DNA from: Pinguiococcus pyrenoidosus
Taxonomy: Eukaryota > Sar > Pinguiophyceae > Pinguiochrysidales > Pinguiochrysidaceae
Length of the DNA: 30,848 nucleotides
Direction: 5' to 3'
Assembly: GCA_019677205.1 (NCBI GenBank)
Contig: JAAMXY010000699.1
Location: 1 to 30,848 of the forward strand
Positions 9,167 through 18,779 of the stretch are shown one piece after another. The stretch's first letter is position 1. Each line of letters opens with the position of its first letter. Below the pieces are notes generated by a model. The model saw only the letters and a program-made list of their open reading frames with translations, was not told where the DNA came from and searched no databases. The translations under genes and the position numbers were made by a program.

Positions 9167-9451
9167 TTATTTATAAAAATGGATGATAAAAACATAATAC
9201 GTTACTGATTCATTTCTAGGGAGAAAGTCACGAACAACTTGCACAGGAGCTCCGCCCTCCGCCGATGCTGTCACCGAAGACGAGGCTTTCTGGCACATTT
9301 TAGCCGTTCCTTGTTGCAGATTCGCCGGGTGTGGAAGCAGAGCAGCTCTGTCTTGCTCTTGAGGCGCGCCACTGTCAAAAATGACCGCGCTGGCAAAGGA
9401 GGACGGGATCAGGGAGGAGACCAGAAGAAGAGAGAGGCAGCGAAGCACCAA
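9167..9451 (-). CDS. Possible small secreted protein
   Basis: This is an open frame of 94 residues that starts with a textbook signal peptide: MVLRCLSLLLVSSLIPSSFA, followed by a plausible A-S-A cleavage region. The remainder is short, polar and of no recognised family, and ends in a hydrophobic/aromatic tail (VTYYVFIIHF) encoded by AT-rich DNA. It lies 143 nt downstream of the stop of the coiled-coil gene on the same strand. The last 30 residues may really be 3' flanking sequence if an intron was missed. The call rests only on the N-terminus. Confidence 0.38.
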   Translation of the reverse strand: MVLRCLSLLLVSSLIPSSFASAVIFDSGAPQEQDRAALLPHPANLQQGTAKMCQKASSSVTASAEGGAPVQVVRDFLPRNESVTYYVFIIHFYK

Positions 9452-9594
9452 CGCCCTTCAAAAACTGCGCTGCTTTCACGAGATTCACAACAGACTCTCA
9501 AGATCCTCTGTGGTCCTCCTGGCTTTCAGACGCAGTCCAAGGGCGTGGAACTAAGACACCGGCAAACAAGTCTAGAGGACGCCATGCTTGCTAC

Positions 9595-10305
9595 TTAAGC
9601 AAGCGCCGCTGCGGCGAGGGTCGCGTTCTGCCGAGTCAGATTCCGCACCAGCATCTTCGTCTGGTGCAGATCCGCCGCGAGCTTCTGCTTCTCCATCGTC
9701 AGCTTGTCTACCACATCCACCTGCTCCGTGTACCTGAAGCGATGAGACGCACAAGAGCTTGGTGTGAGCATCACGGATCGTCGGTGAAGTCGCGCGGCAG
9801 AAAGGCCGAATCTGCCAAGGCCTCGGCACCGGAGAAGGACTCTCACCTCTGCTCCAGAGACGACATATCTTCCTGCAACAACTTCAGCTTCCGCTCCAAG
9901 GTGGCCACCTTCGCACTGTCATCGGACATCTTGGACGAGGCCACCGTCTGCTGCGAGGTGTCTTCTGTGGCTGCCTACGTCGCGACATCACAAGAACGTC
10001 ACGGACACGACGCCACAGAACGAGCCAGACCGAGCAGAACGCCGCGCTCTGGTCATCGCAAACGAGGCCGCGACGCCACATCTTACCTTTGGCGGTACAA
10101 ACGCGGACAAATCTCCGCCGGACAGGCGCTCCGAGGCGATTTCTTGGAGTTCCTTCGAACACCCGAGATTAGCGTGGGAACGCGCGTCGGATAGCGCCGG
10201 ATTCTCGGGGAACCCCACCTGCTGCTGCTTGCCGAGGCGATCGACTTCGCTCTGTAGCTTGGAGAAACTCTCTCGGATGACGCTGCCGAAATCCGTCTCG
10301 GACAT
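9595..10305 (-). CDS. Coiled-coil protein of unknown function (3 exons)
   Basis: Three exons, 10305-10087, 9974-9847 and 9733-9595, join with consistent phases (0, then 2) into 161 residues. Introns are 112 and 113 nt with GTAAGA and GTGAGA donors. The protein starts MSETDFGSVIRESFSKLQSE, has a polar middle, and ends in a long heptad-patterned helix (KVATLERKLKLLQEDMSSLE, then YTEQVDVVDKLTMEKQKLAA) finishing QNATLAAAALA. No catalytic motif is visible. It could be a small structural, kinetochore, centrosomal or SNARE-associated component, but I did not recognise the family. It is divergent from the eL28 gene across an AT-rich spacer. Confidence 0.7.
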
Positions 10306-10361
10306 GGTCCTCTCCACGCGTCCGACGGCGCGCAGGGCGCCAAGCCAGCATATCTTTTTCT

Positions 10362-10500
10362 CTATTCGTCTTTCATTCAGCTGGATAATATATTCAAAAA
10401 TACCAAAAATACGCATACCGAATGATTGCACGTATCAAATATTTTAAATAGTTTACATATCACATTATAGTTTTCAACGCCTACTGATACCCAAATGCTA
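10362..10500. promoter_or_regulatory. AT-rich divergent promoter region (coiled-coil gene / eL28)
   Basis: The 247-nt space between the minus-strand start at 10305 and the plus-strand start at 10552 contains an AT-rich block (AATATATTCAAAAATACC, AAATATTTTAAATAG). Such blocks recur between other divergent pairs in this window, suggesting a shared bidirectional promoter. The assignment is inferred from position and composition. Confidence 0.4.
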
Positions 10501-10551
10501 TGGATGTTCCCTCCTCAGCTCCTAACCCTAGGCTTGCAAGGCCAAGTGAAG

Positions 10552-11057
10552 ATGTCGACCCCCAACGTGTCCCCCAACGTGGTATGGCACGTGATCCGCC
10601 AGAATAACTCCTATGTACAGCGGCGGAACGGCAGAACCCGCCGCTCGGGCGCCATTGCCCTGTCTAGCGAGAGGGGAAATGTGCTCAACAAGCACAGCTT
10701 CAGCCAGAGCGGGTGCGTCTCAGTGCATCTGCGTAGGCATGTCGCCAAGCTTACTCCCTCTGTCCCGACAGGCTTGCCAACAAGGAGGTTTTTGGACTGG
10801 ACGAGGACGCGAAGACGGTGACGCTGTACGTCAAGAAGAGCGCCAACGTGAAGTCCCCGCGCAATGAGTTCGAGGAAATCCCGCTGGAGGTGGACATGAA
10901 GGAGGGCCTGGTGCTGGTGAAGTCCAAGAGCAGTGGCTTGTACAAGCGCCGTGACCTGGAGAGGGCTCTGCTGGCGCGCTTCGCGCTGGCGCAGCGCGCA
11001 GCCTTGGTGCAGAAGGGAGAGCGCAGCAAGGGAGTACAGAAGCTGGGGCGGAAGTAA
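10552..11057 (+). CDS. RPL28: 60S ribosomal protein eL28
   Basis: Two exons, 10552-10712 and 10772-11057, joined in phase 2 across a 59-nt intron, encode 148 residues. The family is about 137 residues in human. The N-terminus (VVWHVIRQNNSYVQRRNG) matches eL28's opening V.RN.SSF..KRN pattern, followed by the basic N-terminal domain and a C-terminal helical stretch rich in Arg, Lys and Ala. It is a structural protein of the large cytosolic ribosomal subunit. The frame opens upstream at 10495, but the ATG at 10552 is used because it gives the family N-terminus. The last exon ends in a lysine/arginine-rich tail (KGVQKLGRK). Confidence 0.82.
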
Positions 11058-11206
11058 GCGGGAGCGGGAGCGGGAGCGGCCGCAATCGCAGCGGCACACT
11101 GCTTGCAGCGACGGCATCGCGGCGCAGCTTGAACAATCAGCGACTTCGCTTCAACCTTTTTCGCTTGGTCCGCTCGTCTCGGCGGGCAACGAACTCCTCG
11201 GTACTT

Positions 11207-14200
11207 CTACAGTAATCGGGCGCGAACATCCTCCAGCTTTTTCACAACCTCTCCAGGAGACATCTCCAGGCCTCCGGCTATCTGTCGCTGCTTCTTCGCG
11301 GGCAGCGCGATGAACTGGTCACACAAGTCGCCATCTATGCAATCCTTCACGGGGTTGTAGTAGGATCGATAGCTCATGTGCTCCCGGCCGCAGAGCGGCG
11401 GTTTCTCCTGCCGCAGATTCGACTCGATGTAGTTGTAGAAATCGGTGTCCTTGCTGGTGAGCGGCAGGAGAGCCCCGATCGCCCCGTGAATCGTTGTGTA
11501 CACGATCGCCGGCTGGCTCCCTGCGCTCAGCGAACAGAGCTGAAGCCCCGTGACGATCGAACCTACGTAGAAGTGATCAATGCACTCGAGCTTGTTCGGC
11601 GCCCCCGACTTCGCCTGCACGTCCCAGAGAATGCGCTGCCCAGACGGGTTGTCCACGTCGTCGTCCGCGTCCTTCCGCAACCGCAGCACGAAGAGGTTGC
11701 CGAACTTGTCCGCACCGGCCACCGTGTTGTCGTCCAGCACCTGGCCGGTGACCACCAGCCTCGGCTGCGCATCATCCGCAAACACGATCATGCGATTATC
11801 GCTACGCCGGTACTTGACAAAGAAGAAGGACTCGAAGGCGTCGCCCACATAGATGCGCTCCTCCAGCACATGGATCGTCTTGATCATCCGAGGGAACTGG
11901 TTGTTCTCGCATTTCCGGAGGAGCCTCTTCTTTCCGTAGCCGTACAGCCGAAGCACTTTGCCCACCCCAGCAAGCAGCCGTCCCTGGAAATCGCAGAGGC
12001 CCAGGGGAATGTCCTCCACCGGCGTCTTGTGAAGCAGGATCAGGCTCGTCCCGGCTATCCGATACGTGTGGATGAAGCAGCCTTCGAACCGATGCGGGTG
12101 GAGGCTCAAGCCCTGGACGGTGCCCACGCAAAGAAAGACCTCGCCACCACGATCTGCGAAGGCCACGGTGCACACGCTCACGGCTGCTTCGTTCCCCTGC
12201 AGCTCCAGCAGCTCCAGGGTCTCGAGCTCGACGCCATCAATGAGCCGGATGCAGGACGCCCAAGACGGGCTCTCGCCCGGCGGCAGCGCGCGGTACTTTA
12301 GGTTCGCCTCGTCGGCTTCGTCGTCGTCATCGTCATCGTCGTCGTCATCGTCGGCGTCGGCGTCGGCGGCTTCGGCTTCTTTGTCAGCTTCTTTGTCGGC
12401 TGCAGCCTCCTCCTTTTCCTTCCCATCATCGCCATTGCTTTCGGCGGCCTTTGCTGCTTCGCTTCCATTCTCTATGTCCATCGCTACGTCCATCGCTACG
12501 TCACCCCCCTCGGTGTCACCATTGGCAGCGCCATTCGCTTCCTCTTTCCTAGACAGAACGCTGACCGCATTGTGATCGCTCTCAATGATGCAAAGCATCT
12601 GCCTCGGGCTCGCTTCGGGAAGCGCGGCAAGCTGCGGCTGAGGAATCTGGACCAACTTCCGGGGAGTATACCGCAGAGGCACCTCGACCTGGTTGTACAC
12701 TTCACCTAGCGACTCCAACGCGATGATTCGGAGCGTGTCGCCGCTCGTGGCGACGATGCCCTCTTCGCACTGCTCGGAGCAGAACGAGTCGGCAGAATCG
12801 AGCCCATCGTAGGAGAGCGGTGTGAGCATCAACTTCCCATGCCAGGAGTAGAAGAGCCAGGGGCGCTCGCTCAGCATCAGCACAACGTTCTCGCTATTCA
12901 CCGTTGTGCGCGACAAGCTCACGCCCTTCACGCCCAAGATGCGCTTCCGTGCGTCTCCGAGGCTCCCATTGGACTCATCCACGGTGCAGAACTCGAGCTG
13001 CCCGTTGGCCATGCCAATGAACAAGAAAACCGACATCCTCGTCTGCACCGTCGTTGCCGAGGCGTTCGGCACGCCCTCGTCGCGGTCTTCCTCTTCGAAC
13101 TCCATGTCCGTCGAGGACGCAATCACATTGGACCGCAGGCTTGTGAGGAGCAAGCTCTGCGGTCGGTTGTCCATGACCTTCACCCCACAGGGGCTGAGCA
13201 GCGCCTCCTCCCTCTGGGTCAAGCTGAAGAGGCGCACGCTGTTGTCGTAGCATCCGACCGCGAGGAAAGGAGCCTTGACGCGATTCTCCGGCACCGGCAT
13301 GAGATCGAGGCAGCAAACATCCGCTCCGAGGCTCTTCGTGCCCACGTCCCGTAGCGTCCCCGTTTCATCGAGCTCGAAGTAGACAATGTCGCCACCGGCC
13401 AGCGCCACGCACACTTGCCGCTCGTTGGTGCACGCCTTCTCGATCGCTTGCTTGCCCGGCGGCTGCCACTCATTGACGCGCTTGTCGCTGCGAATGTGCC
13501 GGATCCCCGAGCTGTGGACCTGCACCAGACCCCCGTCGGCCAGCATCTGCGTCGCAAGGGTCGAGTACTGCGTGTGGAAGCCACTGTCCGCCACTTCTTC
13601 CACAGTCTCGCCGATGCTGAGCACCAGCGTCGCGTTGCTGAACGAGACGATGATGAAGGCGTCGTAGAGCGACTCGGCCTCGTTCTTCACCGTCCAGACG
13701 TTCACCGGGTGTGCACGCAGCCTCGAGACCGCCATCTCAGTCACGGGCAGTCCATGCTTCAGGACGCGGAGACTGGATCTATTGGCGGTGCCGCAAAGCG
13801 CGTACAGCTGGGTGCTGCCCGACTGCGTCAGATCCGCAGCCAGAAGGGACGTCAGGGGCGCGAGGGACTCGATTTCATCGACGAGCCGCAGATTCCGCAG
13901 CTTCTCGTGTGGCTTAAAGACGGGCGCCACTTCCGCCGCAGCTTCGGAGTCGTCGCCGAGGCTTTCGTTTTGCACCGCGTGGCTCACGACGTCGGCGTCG
14001 TCCCCGATCGCCTGGAACTGAAGCAGCGCGTGATTCCCCGTCTCCGCGGCGAGGAACAGAAGGCCCATCTTCGTGATACAGAGGCTGGTGGCGACCGGGA
14101 GGGAGTCAAAGTAGGCGCAGACCACGTCGCTGACGTTCTCTTTCTGCGCATCGAGGTCGAGAGACACCTTGTAGATGTCTCCGTACTCCGACTGCAGCAG

Positions 14201-15173
14201 GTAGAAGAACAAGTCCTTCTGCTTGTGCATCGCGCCTGCGACGATGAGCGTCCCTCGGTTCGGAGCCAGCCCCTCTCGCCGCGGAATGGGCGTCCGCACC
14301 TCCGCGTGGCCCTCGTGCTTGTAGGCCACCCAGTTCTCCGACACCACCAGCACTCCCGACGGGCCCCCCTCCCCGCCCGGCACGCTCAGCAGCAGGTTCG
14401 CCGTTTGCGCGATCGGTTCCGCCCAGCGCCTGGTGACGTGGTTCAAGCCCAGGTCCAGCTCGTAGTACGTCAGGTACTTCTCGGTGTCCGCCAAGGCCTC
14501 TCCGGTGGGGTCTTGGTCCGCTTCCCCGTAGTCGATCTCGATGGCGGCGAAGATGGGATTGTCGTAGCCCACGTCCAGCGCGGCCACGCTGTACGTCAGC
14601 GTGGAGGTCTTGTGCGCCTCCAGCGGACTGCTGATCGTGAGGTTGCTCGCCGCGTTCCGATTCATCACATACACCAGCTTCTGCTTCTCCACGGCCGCCA
14701 CCATGACCGCCCGGCCCGTGGGATCCACGGCTAGGAACTCTCCGGGCACGATTCTGCGCACGCCGGTCTTCCCGTAGGGCTCGCAGTGCAGCTGGGCGAA
14801 GAGGCCTTTCCGCGCATCGTACTCTGCAACGCAAGAAAGGCGATGAGTGCCGCTGACCAGAGCGGTCCCGAGTCTTTTTCGCGTGTGCGCGCAGACCTAG
14901 GATGGAGATCTTGCCGGAGTCGTTGGACACCAGGATCTGGTCCCTGTCCGCGCCCACCAGACGCAGCGGAAGCGCCTTGCGGACGGTGCTGAAGGTGTCC
15001 AGCGCGGCCACCAACTCCAGCTTCCCCGAGTCCTCCGATGGGCGCACCAACTCCACGCGAGAGCCTTTGACGAGGAGGAACTCCTGCGCTTTGGGCGCGC
15101 TGAAGTTGCCGTACACCGCATGCTGGATGGCGCTGGAGTTCTGGAGGGTGATGTTCAGCAGAGAGAGCGACAT
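11207..15173 (-). CDS. SF3B3: Splicing factor 3B subunit 3 (SF3b130/SAP130)
   Basis: Exon 1 (15173-14897) and exon 2 (14823-11207) join in phase 1 over a 73-nt intron and encode about 1297 residues, somewhat longer than the human 1217. The start fits the family: LYNLTLQ-like SLLNITLQNSSAI, then HAVYGNFS, then an EYDARKGLF segment followed by RRIVPGEFLAVDPTGRAVM. The C-terminus, with PPLCGREHMSYRSYYNPVKD, IDGDLCDQF and KKLEDVRARLL, is diagnostic. SF3B3 is a three-beta-propeller scaffold in the SF3b complex of the U2 snRNP, which recognises the branch point. Extra length is explained partly by a low-complexity insertion, encoded around 12305-12420, with a run of about ten aspartates followed upstream by Ala/Glu/Lys repeats. 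In-frame codons upstream (to 15290) are unlikely to be used. Confidence 0.95.
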
Positions 15174-15329
15174 CCTCGCCGGCCTTTCGCACGCGCGCGC
15201 AGACCCCGCGCACACAAACGGCGTCAAAACGAAATGAGAGGCGGCGGAGCGAGGAAGCAGGATCCAGGAATTCATAGAATCTGTCGGCAAGATGAGAGAA
15301 ATCCATCAAATCCATCGCTCAATTCAGAA

Positions 15330-15425
15330 GAAGAACAGTTTCAATTTAATTTTAAATTGTTAATATTGTATCTCTCTTTATGGATTTGCGGGGAGAGAAC
15401 AATTTTTTCAAAATGTTAAATATAG
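15330..15425. promoter_or_regulatory. AT-rich divergent promoter region (SF3B3 / uS5m)
   Basis: Between the SF3B3 start (15173, minus) and the uS5m start (15570, plus) lies an AT-rich block (AATTTAATTTTAAATTG, TTTTTTCAAAATGTTAAA). It is the clearest composition shift in this part of the window and is placed as a shared core promoter. Confidence 0.42.
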
Positions 15426-15569
15426 GACAGACGCGAACTACGCCGATGTCTCTTTTACCCCTCTCTCTCCGTCTCTACGTATCTTTTTGTGCCACTTTGG
15501 CGCCATAACCAGGGGTCCAGAAGAGCGTTCGACCACTCTGTCGCTCTCTTTTTCAAGCTTGGCATAGAG

Positions 15570-17444
15570 ATGCATGCTCTGGCGCGTCATGCGCGTTTCG
15601 CGCAGACGGCGTTCCGCGCGCCCTTCTTCCGCCCTTTGTCCAGCAACTCTTTGGACGAGCTGACGCACGTGTTGGTGGACGGCCGAGAGCTCAAATACAG
15701 CTCTGTGCACAAGCTCATGGGCGAGTGGGATGTGGCGTGGCACCACCGCCTCAACCCGGTGCAAACCAGGGCGGTGCCGTCCGCCTACGTCTTCGGCTTC
15801 GAGGCCTTGTCCGACGCCGAGCGCTTCGTGACGGCCATGCGGCGCCGCAGGGACGTGCGCGCGCGCCTTCTGGACGTGGCTGCCGAGACGCCGAAGGCCG
15901 CAGCTTTCGAGGAGGACATTGCGTCGGACTTCGACCGCTTCGAGAACGACAGCACCAATGTGATGGACGTCATCGAGGAGGAGCAGTTCTTGGTGCCGCA
16001 GACGATGGGCTGGAACGAGCCGTCGCTGCCTCCGTCGTTCGCCCCGCCGCCCAAGGACGTGGACGCCATCTCGGAGATGAAGTACGAGCCCACGGCCACC
16101 GAGGACGAGATCAAGAGGCGGGTGAAGTCGTACAACATCATGCATGGCTTCCGCGCGGAGGAGCAGGCCAGGGCGGGCGCGCACAAGGACTCCCCGGACC
16201 CATTCAACATCGAAGACTACCTGAGCGACCTCGCCGCGGCCTCGAGCTCTGAGGCGGGGAACCTGGGGGGCGAGGATGGCGTGGAGGGCGGCGACTCGTC
16301 CCTGTTTGATGAGGAGGAGAGCGACATGGACTTCCTGGACCGCCTCAGCAGCGCCGCCCATGGCGGCGCTGAGGAGCCGCTGGACGAGGATCTCCACAAG
16401 GAGTATGCCAGGGCGGAGGCGAAGTGGCGCGAGAGCCAGCTGAGGGATCGGATCCGGAAGGACCAGAAGCTGAAGGAGCGCTTGGAGAGGATATCCAAGC
16501 GCAAGGTCAAGCGAAAGGAGCAGATGGCGGAGCCGCTCATGACGTCGAAGGAGTACGCGGACGTCATCCTGCGAGAGCGGGAGCAGATGTTCGGACGCAA
16601 GCCGACCGACGCCGAGATCAAGGAGATTAGGGAGAACGCGATGACCGTCGAGGAGAGGATGCAGACCTTGATCAAGCAGCGCGGCCGTGGAGAACTGCTC
16701 GATCCCGCAGAGCAGGACGAGCTTCTCTGGGAGGCGAAGTTCGGAGAGCACAAAGGCCCGTGGATGGAGACCCTCATCAACGTAGACCAAGTGACGAAGG
16801 TCATCCCGGGAGGCAGCGTCCGGCGCTTTCGCGCGCTCACCGTCGCGGGGAATCTGAACGGAGCGGTGGGGTTTGGCGTCGCGAAGGGCCACGATGTGCA
16901 AACGGCCGTGAACAAGTCCTTCCGCTTTGCCAAGCGAAACCTCATTGTACGTGCCTTGATTCGTGGTGGCGGAAGGAGCAACCAAAGGACAGGTGCCATG
17001 GCAAGCAGGACGCGAGGCTGACGGCATATGTCGCTTGTTTTTCCCCCGTGCAGATTGTGGATCGCTACTTCGGCAGAGGGTTGTACCACAGCACCTACGG
17101 ATACCACAATGGGTGCCGGGTGTGGATCTACGCGAGGCCCATCTACAACGAGCTCCGAGCGGGCAGGCTCACAGCCGCAATCATGAAGGCAGCAGGTATG
17201 TCGCGTGGGTGCGTGGGAGCTGGCTGTTCTTGCTGGTGGCACGTATTGACGAGAGTCTCCATGTTTCTTCACAGGTATCATGGACGCGACTGTGCGCATC
17301 GAGGGGCCCATGAATCCGTACAGCGTGGTGCGAGCGACGTTCAACGCCCTCGCCAAGCACAAGAGCATTGGATACTACGCACGGGCGCGGGGCAAGCGCA
17401 TCTTGTCGTTGTATCGGCAGCGCGAGCTGGGCATCGGGGGTTAG
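15570..17444 (+). CDS. MRPS5: Mitochondrial small-subunit ribosomal protein uS5m
   Basis: Exons 15570-16946, 17054-17195 and 17275-17444 join in phases 0 and 1 into about 562 residues. The C-terminal 165 residues are a complete ribosomal S5 protein: the N-terminal S5 fold (VIPGGSVRRFRALTVAGN, then VGFGVAKGHDVQTAV) and the C-terminal S5 fold (VRIEGPMNPYSVVRATFNAL). The preceding 395 residues are an acidic/basic mixed extension with charged helices (KRKVKRKEQMAEP). The ATG at 15570 begins a typical Arg/Phe/Ala-rich mitochondrial presequence (MHALARHARFAQTAFRAPFF). The frame is open to an earlier ATG at 15489, which would put acidic residues in front of it. Mitochondrial S5 proteins are commonly extended, but this extension is long. 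Confidence 0.92.
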
Positions 17445-17734
17445 GCACACCGACTGGCACCCAAGTTTAGTCTTTGTGGCTGCGAGCGAAGGCCCTCTCC
17501 CCTCCCTCGAGAGCGAGATCAAGTATGGATGGGTCATGGCCCCGCGAGACGGCGCTCCGAAAACGAAAACGACAATTCCCCTTTGATTTGAAGTGCCGAT
17601 CAAACGACAGAGCAACTGCAGAAGCGTCACGTCATTGCAGCATCTGGAAATATCTACCACTTTGCTATCTTGTTGCTGCAAGTTCGGCCACATGCCTCGA
17701 CTCCAGCTTGAAATGAAACACCAGCCCCGCCGGC

Positions 17735-18164
17735 CTACATCGCGTAGGATCCGCCCGGTGATTTTCCCCCGGGGCTCTTGTAGCCCTCCCCGCCCGAGGA
17801 CTTCCAGCGCTTGCAAGCCGCTGCCCAGTCTTTGCCTCCCGCCTGGCCGTAGCGGCACTACATGGAAGAAGAAAACGCAGCGTGCTTGAGCTTGGCAATG
17901 CCCGCCATCCCCAAGAACCTCTGCCAAGGAAGGTCCTACCTCCGCCTCGTCGGCAGACATCTTGGGCTTGGGCTGCGGAGGTCCCTCCAGCGAGCTCATC
18001 TTGGGATAGCCATCTGGCCCCAGCTCGGCCTTGGCGACGCTGGGAACCAGCAAGAGTCCCCCGGCAATGCCTGCAACCTTCTGCAACGCCACTTGGCGGG
18101 ACATGGGGCGGAACGCCTGGGCCACCGCGGCTCCCAGGACGAGGAGTACCATTGAGAGCTTCAT
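17735..18164 (-). CDS. Small plastid protein, probably thylakoid lumenal
   Basis: Exons 18164-17940 and 17857-17735, joined in phase 0 across an 82-nt intron, give 115 residues. The leader has three parts: an ER signal peptide (MKLSMVLLVLGAAVAQA), then F18 and a short basic Ser/Arg transit segment (FRPMSRQVALQK), then a second hydrophobic stretch ending V-A-K-A at residue 46, typical of a thylakoid-transfer cleavage site. This predicts a mature lumenal protein of about 69 residues. It begins ELGPDGYPK, is proline/lysine rich, carries C76 and C90 around GQAGGKDWAAA, and ends in Gly/Ser/Lys-rich YKSPGGKSPGGSYAM. It may be a small photosystem-associated or assembly protein, but I could not place it in a family. 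Reading through the unspliced intron gives a longer frame that I reject. Confidence 0.78.
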
Positions 18165-18444
18165 TGCTGACGATTGCTGCAGTTCGACGCGCGGAGGTGC
18201 TGGCGGCGCAGGCGCTGCCTACTGAAGCTCTGCGTCAGATTCCAAGTGGGAACCGTCAGAACCGTAGTCCCTTCTTGTGTGGATTCTTCGCCAGGACATA
18301 CACTAGAGGGAGAACTTTGCTTGCACCCAGAAGCGCCCAGCGCGCCCCACTGAACCCTCTCTTTGTCTTGAAGCTCCGCATCGTCTGGTGCCTGTGGCTG
18401 TCTTTCCTGTCGTCGGAGGGACCTTCGAGAAGATTCTCAAGTAT

Positions 18445-18498
18445 GATGCAAACGATGCAAACGATGCAGACGATGCAGACGATGCAGACGATGCAGCC
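18445..18498. repeat. 9-bp tandem repeat, GATGCARAC x6
   Basis: Six head-to-tail units (two GATGCAAAC, three GATGCAGAC and one GATGCAGCC) lie in the gap of about 615 bp between the lumenal protein gene and the ArsA gene. In the plus frame 18388-18585 it reads as an Asp-Ala-Asn/Asp repeat (65 residues). I see no other support for a gene there. Confidence 0.9.
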
Positions 18499-18779
18499 GT
18501 CGAGGATTGCAATGGAGCCTTGGCTACCCCAAGCCCCAAGTGCTCTCGGGTCGTGGCGCGGACGGATCCGGCATCGCTCTGCTGATAATGGACGTCTTCC
18601 ATCCTTCCTGTGGAATTGCAGCCTCTCCTCCCCAAATGAGTGTCTCCATGCGTGTGACCGAAAAGTAAGAATTTCATAGGCTCTGTTTCTGAGCTTCCGG
18701 GCGCAGCCTTCACCACGGGAGGCTCGCAGCTAGCGACCAGGCTGCCGTCTCCTGTGGGCTTCTGATCTCCGCGCTTCTT

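Noticed and set aside
13415-14734. A 439-residue plus-strand frame opposite SF3B3
   Set aside because: It is antisense to a well conserved gene and has the Arg/His/Leu-rich composition of a GC-driven shadow frame.
15438-17027. A 529-residue minus-strand frame opposite uS5m
   Set aside because: It is the complement of the uS5m coding exon; the plus strand carries the ribosomal S5 motifs.
17181-18164. Reading the lumenal protein as a 327-residue unspliced frame
   Set aside because: The extra part lacks protein-like character and overlaps the uS5m end; a GT-AG intron gives a compact coherent protein.
18303-18716. Possible genes on either strand around the GATGCARAC repeat
   Set aside because: The frames are stretched by the repeat and show no family or leader features.
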